A stretch of DNA of 64,000 bases, from NCBI RefSeq assembly GCF_024746795.1, contig NZ_CP080524.1:2644001-2708000 (forward strand). The letters run 5' to 3'. The DNA comes from Mesorhizobium sp. AR10. Its GTDB lineage: Bacteria > Pseudomonadota > Alphaproteobacteria > Rhizobiales > Rhizobiaceae. Under the pieces are notes generated by a model. That model saw only the letters and a list, made by a program, of their open reading frames with translations. It ran no database searches and was not told the DNA's origin. A program made the position numbers and the translations under genes. Below, one piece after another: positions 1 to 7,657 of the stretch (position 1 is its first letter; every line of letters begins with the position of its first letter).

Positions 1-250
1 AGAAGGCGATCACTGCTGGCGGATGAGAATCTGCTGGCTCGGTCACGGCGACGAGGCAGGCCTCCCTGACTTTGACCTGCTGGTCAGCCGGGAGGCCCTC
101 CGTGAATTTCTTGTTCTCATCCTGGGTGGTCCCGGCGCCGCTGATGTCAACGCCGAACTCCTTCATGCCGGGCGCGTCTTGCGCAAGTGCAGCGCTCATG
201 CCGAGACCGAGCGCGAACGACGCTATCGTGACGATGCTTGTGGTTCTCAT
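1..250 (-). CDS. Small secreted protein of unknown function (3' end outside window)
   Basis: The reading frame starts at ATG 250 and runs off the left edge after 83 codons. AAGGAG lies 6 nt upstream of the start. The first 24 or so residues are a clear Sec signal peptide (MRTTSIVTIASFALGLG followed by a cleavage site near ALAQ), so the mature protein is periplasmic or secreted. The visible mature part contains one cysteine (EACLVAV) and no family I recognise. A copy of the island palindrome lies 81 nt upstream at 332-345, with a -10-like TACTAA between box and gene, so this is probably a member of the island regulon. Coding frame and leader are well supported; function is unknown. Confidence 0.6.
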   Translation of the reverse strand, partial: MRTTSIVTIASFALGLGMSAALAQDAPGMKEFGVDISGAGTTQDENKKFTEGLPADQQVKVREACLVAVTEPADSHPPAVIAF

Positions 251-331
251 GTCTTGCTCCTTGGGCGGAACGTCCCGGGGCGGGAGTTCTTCTCAGAGCA
301 CTCAGTTTAGTATCCTGCGGCCGGCAGCGCG

Positions 332-345
332 TTGACGGGGGTCAA
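332..345. promoter_or_regulatory. FixK/FNR-like palindromic box, copy 1
   Basis: TTGACGGGGGTCAA is a perfect 5-4-5 palindrome with Crp/Fnr-family spacing. It lies 81 nt upstream of the secreted-protein gene starting at 250 on the minus strand. A TACTAA element about 28 nt from the box centre could be the -10, which would place the box near -40, as in class II activation. Binding by the island FixK-like protein is inferred from recurrence of the motif. Confidence 0.6.
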
Positions 346-483
346 TGTCCGTTCTCAACGTCAGGTGTGTTGTCGCGACCGTCTTCGGCGTCTTTCCTAT
401 TAAAAATCCTTAATTTTGCTTTCGCACGAGCGCCACCTATGTTGTCGTTGAAAACGAAATCGTTTCAGAAGGAAACGCTGCCG

Positions 484-978
484 ATGAGTTCTCTTCCTCG
501 TGTGACCGAATGGACCCGGGAGTTTGTATCAAGGCAATTCGATGATCTCGGGCCAGAGGCCTGCCTGGCGGAAATCACCGAGTGCCTGACGCGCGAAAAC
601 CCGGAACTCCTGGACATGGCGCGCAACTGCGCAGCCGATGTCGACAACGGGCCGAAAGTCATGGTTGGCTTTGGCATGTTCTATCAGCTCCTGGTTTCGG
701 CGTCGGCCGACACAAACGAGAAGCAAATCATGCACCCATTGCCCTGCGTGACGGCGAAGACGCGCGATTCGCTCGTGCGTGAAATCGATGCAGAGGGCTC
801 CGAATCATTCACGCTGCGGACCATTGAAGATCTGGAAAGCACCAATCCGGAGCTTATGCAGATGGCGCATGGCTTCGCTTCGCGACACCAGGATTACTTG
901 CGTGTGATGCAAGGCTTTGCCTTGCTTTACAGATCCCTCGTCGTCCAGTCGGGGGCTGACCGGAAGTATCTGCACTGA
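484..978 (+). CDS. Hypothetical protein with an internal domain duplication
   Basis: A 164-residue soluble protein. I chose ATG 484 because AAGGAA lies about 9 nt upstream; the frame is open further upstream (ATG 439) but without a good ribosome binding site. The protein consists of two similar halves of about 65 residues. Each has a helix ending in NPEL, an MA-containing helix and then a V-M-x-GF-x-x-x-Y-x-x-LV segment (MVGFGMFYQLLV in the first half, MQGFALLYRSLV in the second). There is no signal peptide or membrane segment. I do not recognise the family. It is transcribed away from the signal-peptide gene at 250, and the box at 332-345 lies 138 nt upstream, so it could share that control region. 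Confidence 0.6.
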   Translation: MSSLPRVTEWTREFVSRQFDDLGPEACLAEITECLTRENPELLDMARNCAADVDNGPKVMVGFGMFYQLLVSASADTNEKQIMHPLPCVTAKTRDSLVREIDAEGSESFTLRTIEDLESTNPELMQMAHGFASRHQDYLRVMQGFALLYRSLVVQSGADRKYLH

Positions 979-1024
979 CAATCCGGATACGCCAGAAGAA
1001 GCCTCAGGTCACAATTTTTCTGCG

Positions 1025-1438
1025 TCATCTTGAGCTCTTGACGTCATCCGTTGTGACGGGATCTGTATAGTTGTTACCGAAATGCGTGCGAATGTAGTCG
1101 ACGACGGCAGCGATCTGCTCGTCGTCGAGCATGCCGCCGAGGGGTGGCATCGCTTTCTGCCCGTGGATAACGAGATAGACAGGATAGCCGGCCGCCTCCA
1201 GTTTCTCGTTTTTGGCCAAGGCAGGATATTTTCCGGCGCCGACGGCGCCCTGGCCCTGTTCCATATGGCAGGCCTGGCAGACACTGGCATAGATCGCCTC
1301 ACCGGTCTGCTCGAGGAATTTGTTACCGTCGCTAAACACCACTCCGGTCGAGTCGGCGAGCGCAGCGGTAGCGCCGAGCGCTAGGATGAAGGAGGCGGAA
1401 ACGATATTGCCGAGCCGCCGAGCGGAAGGGCTGTTCAT
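1025..1438 (-). CDS. Class I cytochrome c, periplasmic
   Basis: A small mono-haem c-type cytochrome. It has a Sec signal peptide (about residues 1-29, ending ALADS), a CQACH haem-attachment motif, and a distal KAMPPLGG segment supplying the methionine ligand. I chose ATG 1438 because GAGG precedes it and it gives a compact signal peptide; GTG 1492 (overlapping the upstream stop as GTGA) and ATG 1483 are alternatives that would lengthen the leader. It lies directly downstream of the Tat-exported flavin amine oxidase on the same strand, so it is likely the electron acceptor for that enzyme or links it to the respiratory chain. The pairing role is inferred. Confidence 0.85.
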   Translation of the reverse strand: MNSPSARRLGNIVSASFILALGATAALADSTGVVFSDGNKFLEQTGEAIYASVCQACHMEQGQGAVGAGKYPALAKNEKLEAAGYPVYLVIHGQKAMPPLGGMLDDEQIAAVVDYIRTHFGNNYTDPVTTDDVKSSR

Positions 1439-1488
1439 GGGGGCGTACCTCGCGCGCTTGAGGGGGCAGGGTCGGCTGGTCATGGCCG

Positions 1489-3110
1489 TCACCTTTGGAG
1501 CACGCGCTGATGCAGGCGCGTGATTGCGTTCAGCGATGAAAGAATCGCCCCTTCCTGCCAGGCCGGAATGTATGAGGCATGCTCGCCGGCCAGCACGATG
1601 CGCCCGTCGATCTGGCAGAGATTGTTATAGTGCTCCTTTCGGCCTTCGTCGGTCCAGTCGCCGGCGCAGCCGAGCGTGAAGGGTGAACGGTGCCAAGCAA
1701 CGGCAACGCCGTTCTCGAACTCGTTCTTGTATTGCGGATGAATCTGCGAGCCGTATTCCATCGCGCGAGTGACCCGGTCCTTGGGCGACATCGCCGTGAA
1801 CTCGTAGGAGTTCGGTCCGTTCCAAGTATAGCATCCGAGCAGCACACCTTTGCCGGTCGTGTTGTAGCTCGTGCTCGGATAGGAGATCTGGGTGATGGGC
1901 AAATCAGTATAGCTGATGCCGCCAAAGATCAGCTCATCCTCTTCCCAGAAGCGACGCTTGAACTGCAGCCCGACCTTGACGGACGACGCGTAGGGTACGG
2001 CGCCGATCGCCGCCTGCATTGGCGCGCCGACATCGACCTCGATCTGACTGAGGATCGACAGCGGAATGGTGCAGACGCACCAGTCGGCGACGGCCTCATG
2101 CATGTGCCCTGGTTTTTGGTGTCCTCGTAGGTGACGGTCACGCCCTTGTCGTCCTGGGCTATCTTCGAGACCTTCGAATTATAGGTGATGAGATCGCCGA
2201 CCTGCTTAGCAAAGGCCTCGCCGATGCGGCCCATCCCGCCGACCGGCTGGAACATGGTGGTCTGGAACTCGTAAAGCGAGAAATTGGCGAGGCTGCCCCA
2301 CAGTCCCGATTTCAGGATATCGGACAGGTTGATCGGCGCGCCGGGGATCGGCGCGGCGCCGAGACCGCCGCCGGGGTCCTTCGCATAGCCGCGGAACTCG
2401 GCGCTGGTGAGACCGGTCGCGTAGGCATAATCCTTGTCGAGCGCACCCCACGAGCGTAGCGCCTCGAGCAACATCTCCTGGTCGTCCTTGGCGACCAGGT
2501 TTTCCAGCTTGCCCTTCTGCGTAACCTTGGCCAGCAACTCGGAGATATGGCCCTGGAAATCGATCTTGATATCGCGCATGCGCTGCGGCTTGCCGCCAAA
2601 CGCCTTGCTCGAATGCAAAAACGCGTTGTGGTTCACCTGCTGGAACGGCTCCAGCGTCACACCCACCCGCTTGCAGTAATCCAGAAGCCCGTTGTGGTGA
2701 TAGGGAATGCGCCACGGACCCGGGTTGAAGTAGAGGCCCTCGTCGAATTCGCACTTTTGGGTGGCCCCGCCGAGCTCGGTGTAGGTGTCGCCGCCGCGCA
2801 GCGTCCAGCTACGGCCGCCAGCGCGGCTGTTGTATTCGAGGATCTGCACCTTGTAGCCGGCCTGGCGCAGCTCCAGCGCAGCCGTCATGCCGGCAAGCCC
2901 GGCCCCCAAAATCAGCACCGACGCGCCCTTCGGGTCGCCTTCCAGCTTGATGCGGCCCTTGTAGCCGGACTCAGCCGCGAACCCCAGGCTGGTCATCGCC
3001 TGGTACATCGCAGCAGAGCCGGCCGTCATGCCGATCAGTGTTAGCAATTCGCGGCGTGTCGGCCTGCATCTCGTTTGGATCACGTATACCTCCTCCTGTT
3101 CAGTCCTCAA
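1489..3110 (-). pseudogene. Tat-exported flavin amine oxidase, frameshifted
   Basis: The FAD-dependent amine oxidase family oxidises amines or amino acids. Residues 1-45 carry a twin-arginine leader (TRRELLTLIG then a hydrophobic stretch). Next come the dinucleotide-binding motif (LILGAGLAGMTAALEL) and the GRSW region. The reading frame breaks near 2104: the first part ends after a YEDTKNQGT segment, and the sequence continues in another frame as MHEAVADWCVC through to the C-terminal FAD contact (AGEHASYIPAWQEGA). Restoring one base in the codon at 2104-2105 joins both parts into about 540 residues, the normal family size. Cytochrome c follows immediately. The cause may be a real mutation or a sequencing error. 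An upstream box lies at 3228-3241. Confidence 0.8.
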
Positions 3111-3227
3111 TCAGGTCCTTCCAGGAGCCCGGCCAGGCGGGGAGGAAACAAACCGGATGGTTTCACCTGGCCGGGCCTGCAGTGCGCCTGCACGATTGCA
3201 ACCCTAGCCGGGGCAACGCTGCAGACC

Positions 3228-3241
3228 TTGATAACCATCAG
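3228..3241. promoter_or_regulatory. FixK/FNR-like palindromic box, copy 2
   Basis: TTGATAACCATCAG lies 117 nt upstream of the amine oxidase start at 3110. It is the copy closest to the classical FNR/FixK consensus (TTGAT-N4-ATCAA). The flank TTTTGC after the box is shared with the copy at 6371. It probably serves the amine oxidase-cytochrome c unit, because the gene to the right ends toward it with a terminator between. Confidence 0.55.
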
Positions 3242-3323
3242 TTTTGCAAAACGTGGCGGCAGCATTCTCGTGCCGATCCTGGTCCTTGCATTCTTCGAAA
3301 GGCGTGCCTTGCCGAATAAACAC

Positions 3324-3348
3324 ACGCCCCGCTGCGATAGCGGGGCGT
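3324..3348 (-). terminator. Rho-independent terminator of the BON-hdeD-prx-dsbA-PRC unit
   Basis: A perfect 10-bp stem (3324-3333 with 3339-3348, core CGCCCCGC/GCGGGGCG) with a 5-nt loop. On the minus strand it is followed by a T-rich GTGTTTATT tract. It lies 21 nt after the PRC-barrel stop codon. Confidence 0.8.
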
Positions 3349-3369
3349 CGACGAGGAGCATTACGGCAA

Positions 3370-3801
3370 TCATTTTTGTTGGTATTTGAACTCCGGCATT
3401 TTCTGCAACTCTTCCTTGCTGCCTTGGGCGAGCACGATCTTCAAGCCGTCGGCGCTGATATCCAAGGCGTTGTAGGGAATGGCGACGAGGTAGCCGCCGA
3501 GACCAAGAAAGCCGCCGACCTGGAGGATCGCGAACAGGACCTTCTCGCGGTCGACGATGAGGTCGTCGATCTTACCGATCTTCTCTCCTTGCTGGTTTTG
3601 GACCTTGGCGCCGACAAGTTCGGAGGCGCGGTAGCCTTTCGCCACTTCCTTTACATCGACGTCCAACACAACGACATTCTGCGAGAAAGCCGGCCGTGTC
3701 GCTGAAGGCAGGAAGATGGCGGTGGTGAGGAGTGTGCTCGTGCCGACTGCCAGAACGAGGCTAAGGCTGCAATATTTGTCGGAGGCGCTTTTCTGGTTCA
3801 T
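3370..3801 (-). CDS. Secreted PRC-barrel domain protein
   Basis: A 143-residue exported protein. An N-terminal hydrophobic leader (about residues 12-42) is followed by one PRC-barrel domain (about 50-130) containing the family-typical segments KVQNQQGEKIGKIDDLIVD, FAILQVGGFLGLGG and VAIPYNAL. PRC-barrel domains occur in photosynthetic reaction centre H subunits, RimM and many small envelope proteins; this one has no assigned catalytic role. It starts at ATG 3801 with AGAGGA upstream. A paralogue lies at 24317-24712, sharing the EVAKGYR and IGRIDD/IGKIDD signatures. It is the last gene of the same-strand run from the BON gene at 6278, although a 144-nt gap precedes it, and it ends at a strong terminator. 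Confidence 0.85.
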   Translation of the reverse strand: MNQKSASDKYCSLSLVLAVGTSTLLTTAIFLPSATRPAFSQNVVVLDVDVKEVAKGYRASELVGAKVQNQQGEKIGKIDDLIVDREKVLFAILQVGGFLGLGGYLVAIPYNALDISADGLKIVLAQGSKEELQKMPEFKYQQK

Positions 3802-3945
3802 GACGAATCCTCTGGGCTTGGGAAGGCGACGCTGGCGGTCGGTGGGACGATGTCCCCTTTACCTCAGCCTCGCAGGCTCGTGATCGTCGATCGCCGTTGG
3901 CCTTGGCGCCTTGACGCCTATCAGTTTCGCGCATCCGTTCCTTGT

Positions 3946-4488
3946 TCAACGCACCGGAGCGAGAGCATCCATCGCAGTCTGGATCGATGCCGAGAGTTCT
4001 GGTGCGCTGTAGTCGCCATTGTGCCGCAGTCCGTTGACAAAGAAGGTCGGGGTTCCGTTGACCCCGCTGCGCACACCGCCGATGAAGTCGGCCTGAATCT
4101 TGTCCGCGTGGAGCGACCGTGCGATCGAATCTCTAAGCCCCATCTGCGACAGGCTCAGGGTCCCGGCCAAGGTAAACAGTAACCGGACGCTGAGCTGATG
4201 CTGGTTTGCAAAGATGGCGTCGTGCATTTCCCAGAACAGACTATGGTCGCCGGCATATTCAGCGGCTTCCGCTGCGATCGGCGCGACAGGATGGACTTCC
4301 ATCATGGGAAAGTGCCGGAAGACGATGCGCAGCGCCTGGCCGTACCGGCCCTCCAGGAAATGCATCACGGGATTGGCGGCGGCGCAATGAGGGCACTGAT
4401 AGTCACCATATTCCACGAGTGTAACGATGGCATTCTGCGCACCGCGCGTGTGGTCACGCCGATTGACGGGCACTCTTAGGGTCGACAT
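3946..4488 (-). CDS. DsbA-like thioredoxin-fold oxidoreductase
   Basis: A 180-residue DsbA/thioredoxin_4 family protein. The redox motif CPHC sits early (YGDYQCPHCAAANPVMHFL, about residue 35), followed by the helical insertion, and the cis-proline loop is GVNGTPTFFVNG. There is no signal peptide, so a cytoplasmic thiol-disulfide role is likelier than periplasmic oxidative folding. I chose ATG 4488 because GGAG lies 6-7 nt upstream; longer forms of the frame run out of phase through the peroxiredoxin gene. The start overlaps the peroxiredoxin gene by 35 nt, implying translational coupling. It may reduce the peroxiredoxin or repair oxidised thiols; that partnership is inferred. Confidence 0.85.
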   Translation of the reverse strand: MSTLRVPVNRRDHTRGAQNAIVTLVEYGDYQCPHCAAANPVMHFLEGRYGQALRIVFRHFPMMEVHPVAPIAAEAAEYAGDHSLFWEMHDAIFANQHQLSVRLLFTLAGTLSLSQMGLRDSIARSLHADKIQADFIGGVRSGVNGTPTFFVNGLRHNGDYSAPELSASIQTAMDALAPVR

Positions 4489-4966
4489 TTTTCTGCTCCA
4501 GGCTTGGCATTTGGTCCAGGGCGTCCAAAATGCCGTCCGCTCCGGGATTGACTGCGACCGGCGAAAGATAACTCCAGGCGATGGTGCCCTTTTCGTCGAC
4601 GATAAAGAGTGCGCGGGCGCTCTCACCGACGTCGTCGCGATAGACTCCATAGGCGCGTGAGATTTCTCCCTTGGGATGAAAATCCGCCAGCAACGGAAAA
4701 TGGAGATTTCGGTCCCTTGCAAAGGCTTGATGGCACCATGCCCCATCCACGGAAATGCCCACCAACTCGGCACCCTTTTTGCGGAATTCAGAAAGCACGT
4801 GGTTGTAGAGCGTCATCTGGTCGCCGCAGACGGGGCTCCAGTCGGCCGGATAAAACGCCAGGATTACGCGCCTGCCCGCAAACTCGGACAGCGAGAGTGT
4901 CTGGTCGGGCGTCACATGAAGGTTGAAGGCTGGTGCCTTCGTTGCAGGTGCGAGGATCGCTGGCAT
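4454..4966 (-). CDS. Peroxiredoxin (AhpC/TSA family)
   Basis: A 170-residue thiol peroxidase that reduces hydrogen peroxide and organic peroxides. The thioredoxin-like fold starts after an APAFNL element. The peroxidatic cysteine is in FYPADWSPVCGDQM (about residue 47), where the usual threonine three residues before the cysteine is replaced by serine (SPVC). A second cysteine lies in GAWCHQAF. ATG 4966 has a strong GGAAGGAG upstream. It sits 23 nt after hdeD and overlaps the DsbA-like gene, so it belongs to the BON-hdeD-prx-dsbA operon driven from the box at 6371. This is a cytoplasmic antioxidant function. Confidence 0.88.
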   Translation of the reverse strand: MPAILAPATKAPAFNLHVTPDQTLSLSEFAGRRVILAFYPADWSPVCGDQMTLYNHVLSEFRKKGAELVGISVDGAWCHQAFARDRNLHFPLLADFHPKGEISRAYGVYRDDVGESARALFIVDEKGTIAWSYLSPVAVNPGADGILDALDQMPSLEQKNVDPKSARQSA

Positions 4967-4989
4967 GGTTCGCTCCTTCCAAGATTGGT

Positions 4990-5598
4990 CTAGGCCGCAT
5001 CGGCGGCAGCGAGATTGCTAGGGTGGCCGGTGCGGCGGGACCGCAACTTGTAGGCCAGCATGAGCAGCGTAACGCCCAGAACCAGAGCATGGGCTCCCAC
5101 CCAGAAGGTGAGCACCAGCGCACCGACAAACGGCGAGATAGTGAGTAATATTCCGAGCAGGACGCTTGCGATGCCGGCGATCGCTAGCCAGATGCGGCCA
5201 TGGTCGATCTTGAGCCGGAACACAGAGATCAGCATGAATATGCCCGAGATAAGCGCCCAGGCCGCGACCAGAAAGACGAAGGCGAGAACCGTAATGCCCG
5301 GCCACAGGACGGCCACAGCGCAGGCTGCGATGCCAAGGATGCCGTTGAGGAGCAGCCAAACCCAACGCTCTCCTTTGCGTGCCCCGCGCACGGCCATGAT
5401 GATCCCGAAGATGCCGTCGATCAAACTGAAGGCGGCAAAGACCACAACCAACGATAGCATTGTGATGAGAGGCATCGCGAATGCAGCGATGCCAAAGAGA
5501 ATGGCGACGACACCACGCAACGCGACGGCCCACCAGTTGTTGGCGAGTATGTCGTTCATCGCCTCGGTCCTCGCATTGTCGTTCGATGAGATTGTCAT
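4990..5598 (-). CDS. hdeD: HdeD family membrane protein (DUF308)
   Basis: A protein of about 202 residues with six predicted transmembrane helices arranged in repeated pairs, typical of HdeD/DUF308. In E. coli HdeD contributes to acid resistance at high cell density; homologues also occur in heat- and stress-tolerance islands. I chose ATG 5598 because GGAGAG lies 5 nt upstream; an ATG four codons earlier (5610) lacks a ribosome binding site. The gene follows the BON gene by 26 nt and precedes the peroxiredoxin by 23 nt. Its exact biochemical activity is unknown in the family. Confidence 0.85.
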   Translation of the reverse strand: MTISSNDNARTEAMNDILANNWWAVALRGVVAILFGIAAFAMPLITMLSLVVVFAAFSLIDGIFGIIMAVRGARKGERWVWLLLNGILGIAACAVAVLWPGITVLAFVFLVAAWALISGIFMLISVFRLKIDHGRIWLAIAGIASVLLGILLTISPFVGALVLTFWVGAHALVLGVTLLMLAYKLRSRRTGHPSNLAAADAA

Positions 5599-5624
5599 TG
5601 TGCTCTCCATTCGGACTTGAATTG

Positions 5625-6278
5625 CTAGCTTTCGACGGTGATGCGATTGTCGACCTTTGTGACGCCGGGGGTGCGCCAGGCCGCTTCATCGGCTTCTTTT
5701 CGTTCGGCCCATGAACGGACTGTTCCCTTCAGCACCACCTCGTTTCCGTTTGCTTCCACGGCGATATTCGCCGAATTGAGCAGCGCACTGCGCTTCAGCG
5801 CTTCGGCTATCTTCAGATGGATGTCCTCCGGCGCGACCATGGACCTGGCCTTGATCGTATTGAGAACCCCCTTGACGCCGCGCACTCGGCGCACAGCTTG
5901 GGCGGCGTCCTGCCGGTTCTGGCGTGATCCAACCTCCCCCTCGAGTGTGAGCAGGCCGTCCGACACCACAACCTGAATATCCTCTGCGAAATCCGGCAAT
6001 TCGTGGAGGAGCGCGTTCACGGCGTCCCTGGCAATTTCAGGATCCGACCGCTGACTGATCGCTGGCAGGCGAGTCTCCAGGTGATTGGCCACGCCGCGTA
6101 CGCCGGCCACGCGCTTTGCCGCCGACTCCGCTTCCCATCTCTCGCTGAAACTCCGCACGATGCCTGCCAGAGCGACGACGCCCTCCCTGACCGTGACGAC
6201 GACATCGGTCGCGTCAACATCCGGGTCCCACCGTAGCTCGCTCTCGACATCTTTCCTGACGTCTTCATCGGATTTCAT
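5625..6278 (-). CDS. Triple BON-domain protein
   Basis: A 217-residue protein with three BON domains (about residues 3-70, 78-145 and 150-217), each ending in a G-V-x-x-V-x-N/H element (RGVANHLETRL, KGVLNTIKA, TKVDNRITV). BON domains are thought to bind phospholipids and occur in OsmY-type stress proteins. There is no signal peptide, so it is cytoplasmic or exported by an unrecognised route. It is the first gene of a five-gene stress run (BON, hdeD, prx, dsbA-like, PRC) and lies 92 nt downstream of the box at 6371. A close paralogue of equal length lies at 9706-10359. Confidence 0.88.
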   Translation of the reverse strand: MKSDEDVRKDVESELRWDPDVDATDVVVTVREGVVALAGIVRSFSERWEAESAAKRVAGVRGVANHLETRLPAISQRSDPEIARDAVNALLHELPDFAEDIQVVVSDGLLTLEGEVGSRQNRQDAAQAVRRVRGVKGVLNTIKARSMVAPEDIHLKIAEALKRSALLNSANIAVEANGNEVVLKGTVRSWAERKEADEAAWRTPGVTKVDNRITVES

Positions 6279-6370
6279 AGGCTCGGCCCCCTGCCGAAGA
6301 CCAAATCCTGCGTCAGGATCCGCAGCCTTCGGAGCGAGGTGAACGCTAGAAGGGCTTCGCTGCCCCGGCG

Positions 6371-6384
6371 TTGATGACCGTCAG
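6371..6384. promoter_or_regulatory. FixK/FNR-like palindromic box, copy 3
   Basis: TTGATGACCGTCAG, followed by TTTTGC, lies between divergent genes: 92 nt before the BON gene (6278, minus) and 63 nt before the aldo/keto reductase (6448, plus). Read on the minus strand it has the form CTGAC-N4-ATCAA preceded by A-rich sequence, the orientation shared by most copies. Confidence 0.65.
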
Positions 6385-6447
6385 TTTTGCGGACATGGCT
6401 GCCCGATAGGATTGCAACGATCCGCTAGCGCAAGGAAGGAAGCTTTC

Positions 6448-7293
6448 ATGCCCTCGACCGTCCGGACAACGCGATTACCGGCTGGCGACGAGGTTCCGGT
6501 TCTTGGCCAGGGCACCTGGGGCATGGGCGAGAAACCGAATCGTCGCGCCGACGAAGTGGCAGCGCTCAGGCTCGGCCTCGATCTCGGCATGTCGCTCATT
6601 GACACAGCCGAGATGTATGGCGACGGCGGCGCGGAGGAGATTGTCGGTGAGGCCGTCGCCGGACGGCGCGACGAAGTCTTCATCGTCAGCAAGGTTTTGC
6701 CGACCCATGCTTCGCGCCTCGGCGTGGTGACCGCATGCGCGAACAGCCTGAAACGGCTGCGCACCGACCGGATCGATCTCTATCTCCTGCATTGGCGTCT
6801 CGGCACGCCTCTTGCCGAGACGGTCGCGGCCTTCGAGTTGCTCAAAGCGGCGGGAAAAATCCGGCATTGGGGCGTCAGCAATTTTGATATGGCCGATATG
6901 GTCGAGCTGGCCGGCGTTGCTGACGGAAAGAGCGTGCAGACTAATCAGGTGCTCTACAACCTCATGAGGCGCGGCATAGAGTACGATCTTCTGCCCTGGT
7001 GTCATCAGCGCGGGATTCCGATCATGGCCTATTCGCCGGTCGAGCAGGGCGTCCTGGCGGACGACGGGCGCCTCGCCAAGGTCGCGGAGCGGTACGGCGT
7101 GAGCCGGTCGCAGATCGCGCTTGCCTGGGTGCTGCGCCAAGAGGGCGTCATTGCCATTCCGAAAGCGAGCAAGCTGGATCATGTCCGCGAAAATCGCGCC
7201 GCGCATGATATCCGACTCATACCCGCGGATTTGCACAACCTCGATCGCGCCTTCCCGCCGCCTACGGGGAAGCGCACGCTCGAGATGCTATAG
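6448..7293 (+). CDS. Aldo/keto reductase
   Basis: A 281-residue NADPH-dependent oxidoreductase of the AKR superfamily that reduces aldehydes and ketones. The TIM-barrel signatures are present: GTWGMGE, the catalytic Asp-Tyr pair in LIDTAEMYGDGGAEE, the lysine strand (FIVSKVLP), LHW after the fourth strand, GVSNF, and the cofactor loop IPKASK. I chose ATG 6448 because AAGGAAGG lies 6-9 nt upstream. It diverges from the BON operon across the shared box at 6371. A role in detoxifying reactive carbonyls formed during stress is plausible but inferred. Confidence 0.88.
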   Translation: MPSTVRTTRLPAGDEVPVLGQGTWGMGEKPNRRADEVAALRLGLDLGMSLIDTAEMYGDGGAEEIVGEAVAGRRDEVFIVSKVLPTHASRLGVVTACANSLKRLRTDRIDLYLLHWRLGTPLAETVAAFELLKAAGKIRHWGVSNFDMADMVELAGVADGKSVQTNQVLYNLMRRGIEYDLLPWCHQRGIPIMAYSPVEQGVLADDGRLAKVAERYGVSRSQIALAWVLRQEGVIAIPKASKLDHVRENRAAHDIRLIPADLHNLDRAFPPPTGKRTLEML

Positions 7294-7304
7294 AGCATGT
7301 GGTT

Positions 7305-7603
7305 TCATCGCAGCTTGGCAGCAACCACGTCGACCTTTTCGATCTTGGGCGGCAGGCGAAAAAGCTCCTCCGCACGCGCCATCAACGCACCTGGCACCTT
7401 TCCCGAGAGATGAGCGTTGCGACCCCCATCATCCAGGAACACATCGAATATGCCGTATGTCATCGGACCCCTCTTGATGGCGAACCAGGCCTTCGTTCCC
7501 GTTTCTGCCTCCACCAGCGGCAAAGCGCCTTTGAGGAATTCTTCGATTTGTCTTCGAAGCCCGGTTTGGCTTCCAGCCGCACATAAACTGCTTTCTGGAT
7601 CAT
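7305..7603 (-). pseudogene. Antibiotic-biosynthesis monooxygenase-domain protein, frameshifted
   Basis: A small ABM-fold (YgiN-like) protein of about 100 residues. It begins MIQKAVYVRLEAKPGFE in one frame and continues in another frame from QIEEFLKGALPLVEAETG to the end (PKIEKVDVVAAKL). The break is at about 7551-7553, where one base appears to be missing. With it restored the length and order match the family. GGAAGGG lies 8 nt upstream of ATG 7603 (ATG 7609 is an alternative). It is the last gene after the antiporter and converges on the aldo/keto reductase. It could be a decayed gene or a sequencing error. Confidence 0.65.
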
Positions 7604-7657
7604 GATCATTTCCCTTCCCCGAAATTTCGTTTCAGGCATAGGCGGCAGGATTCGGCC

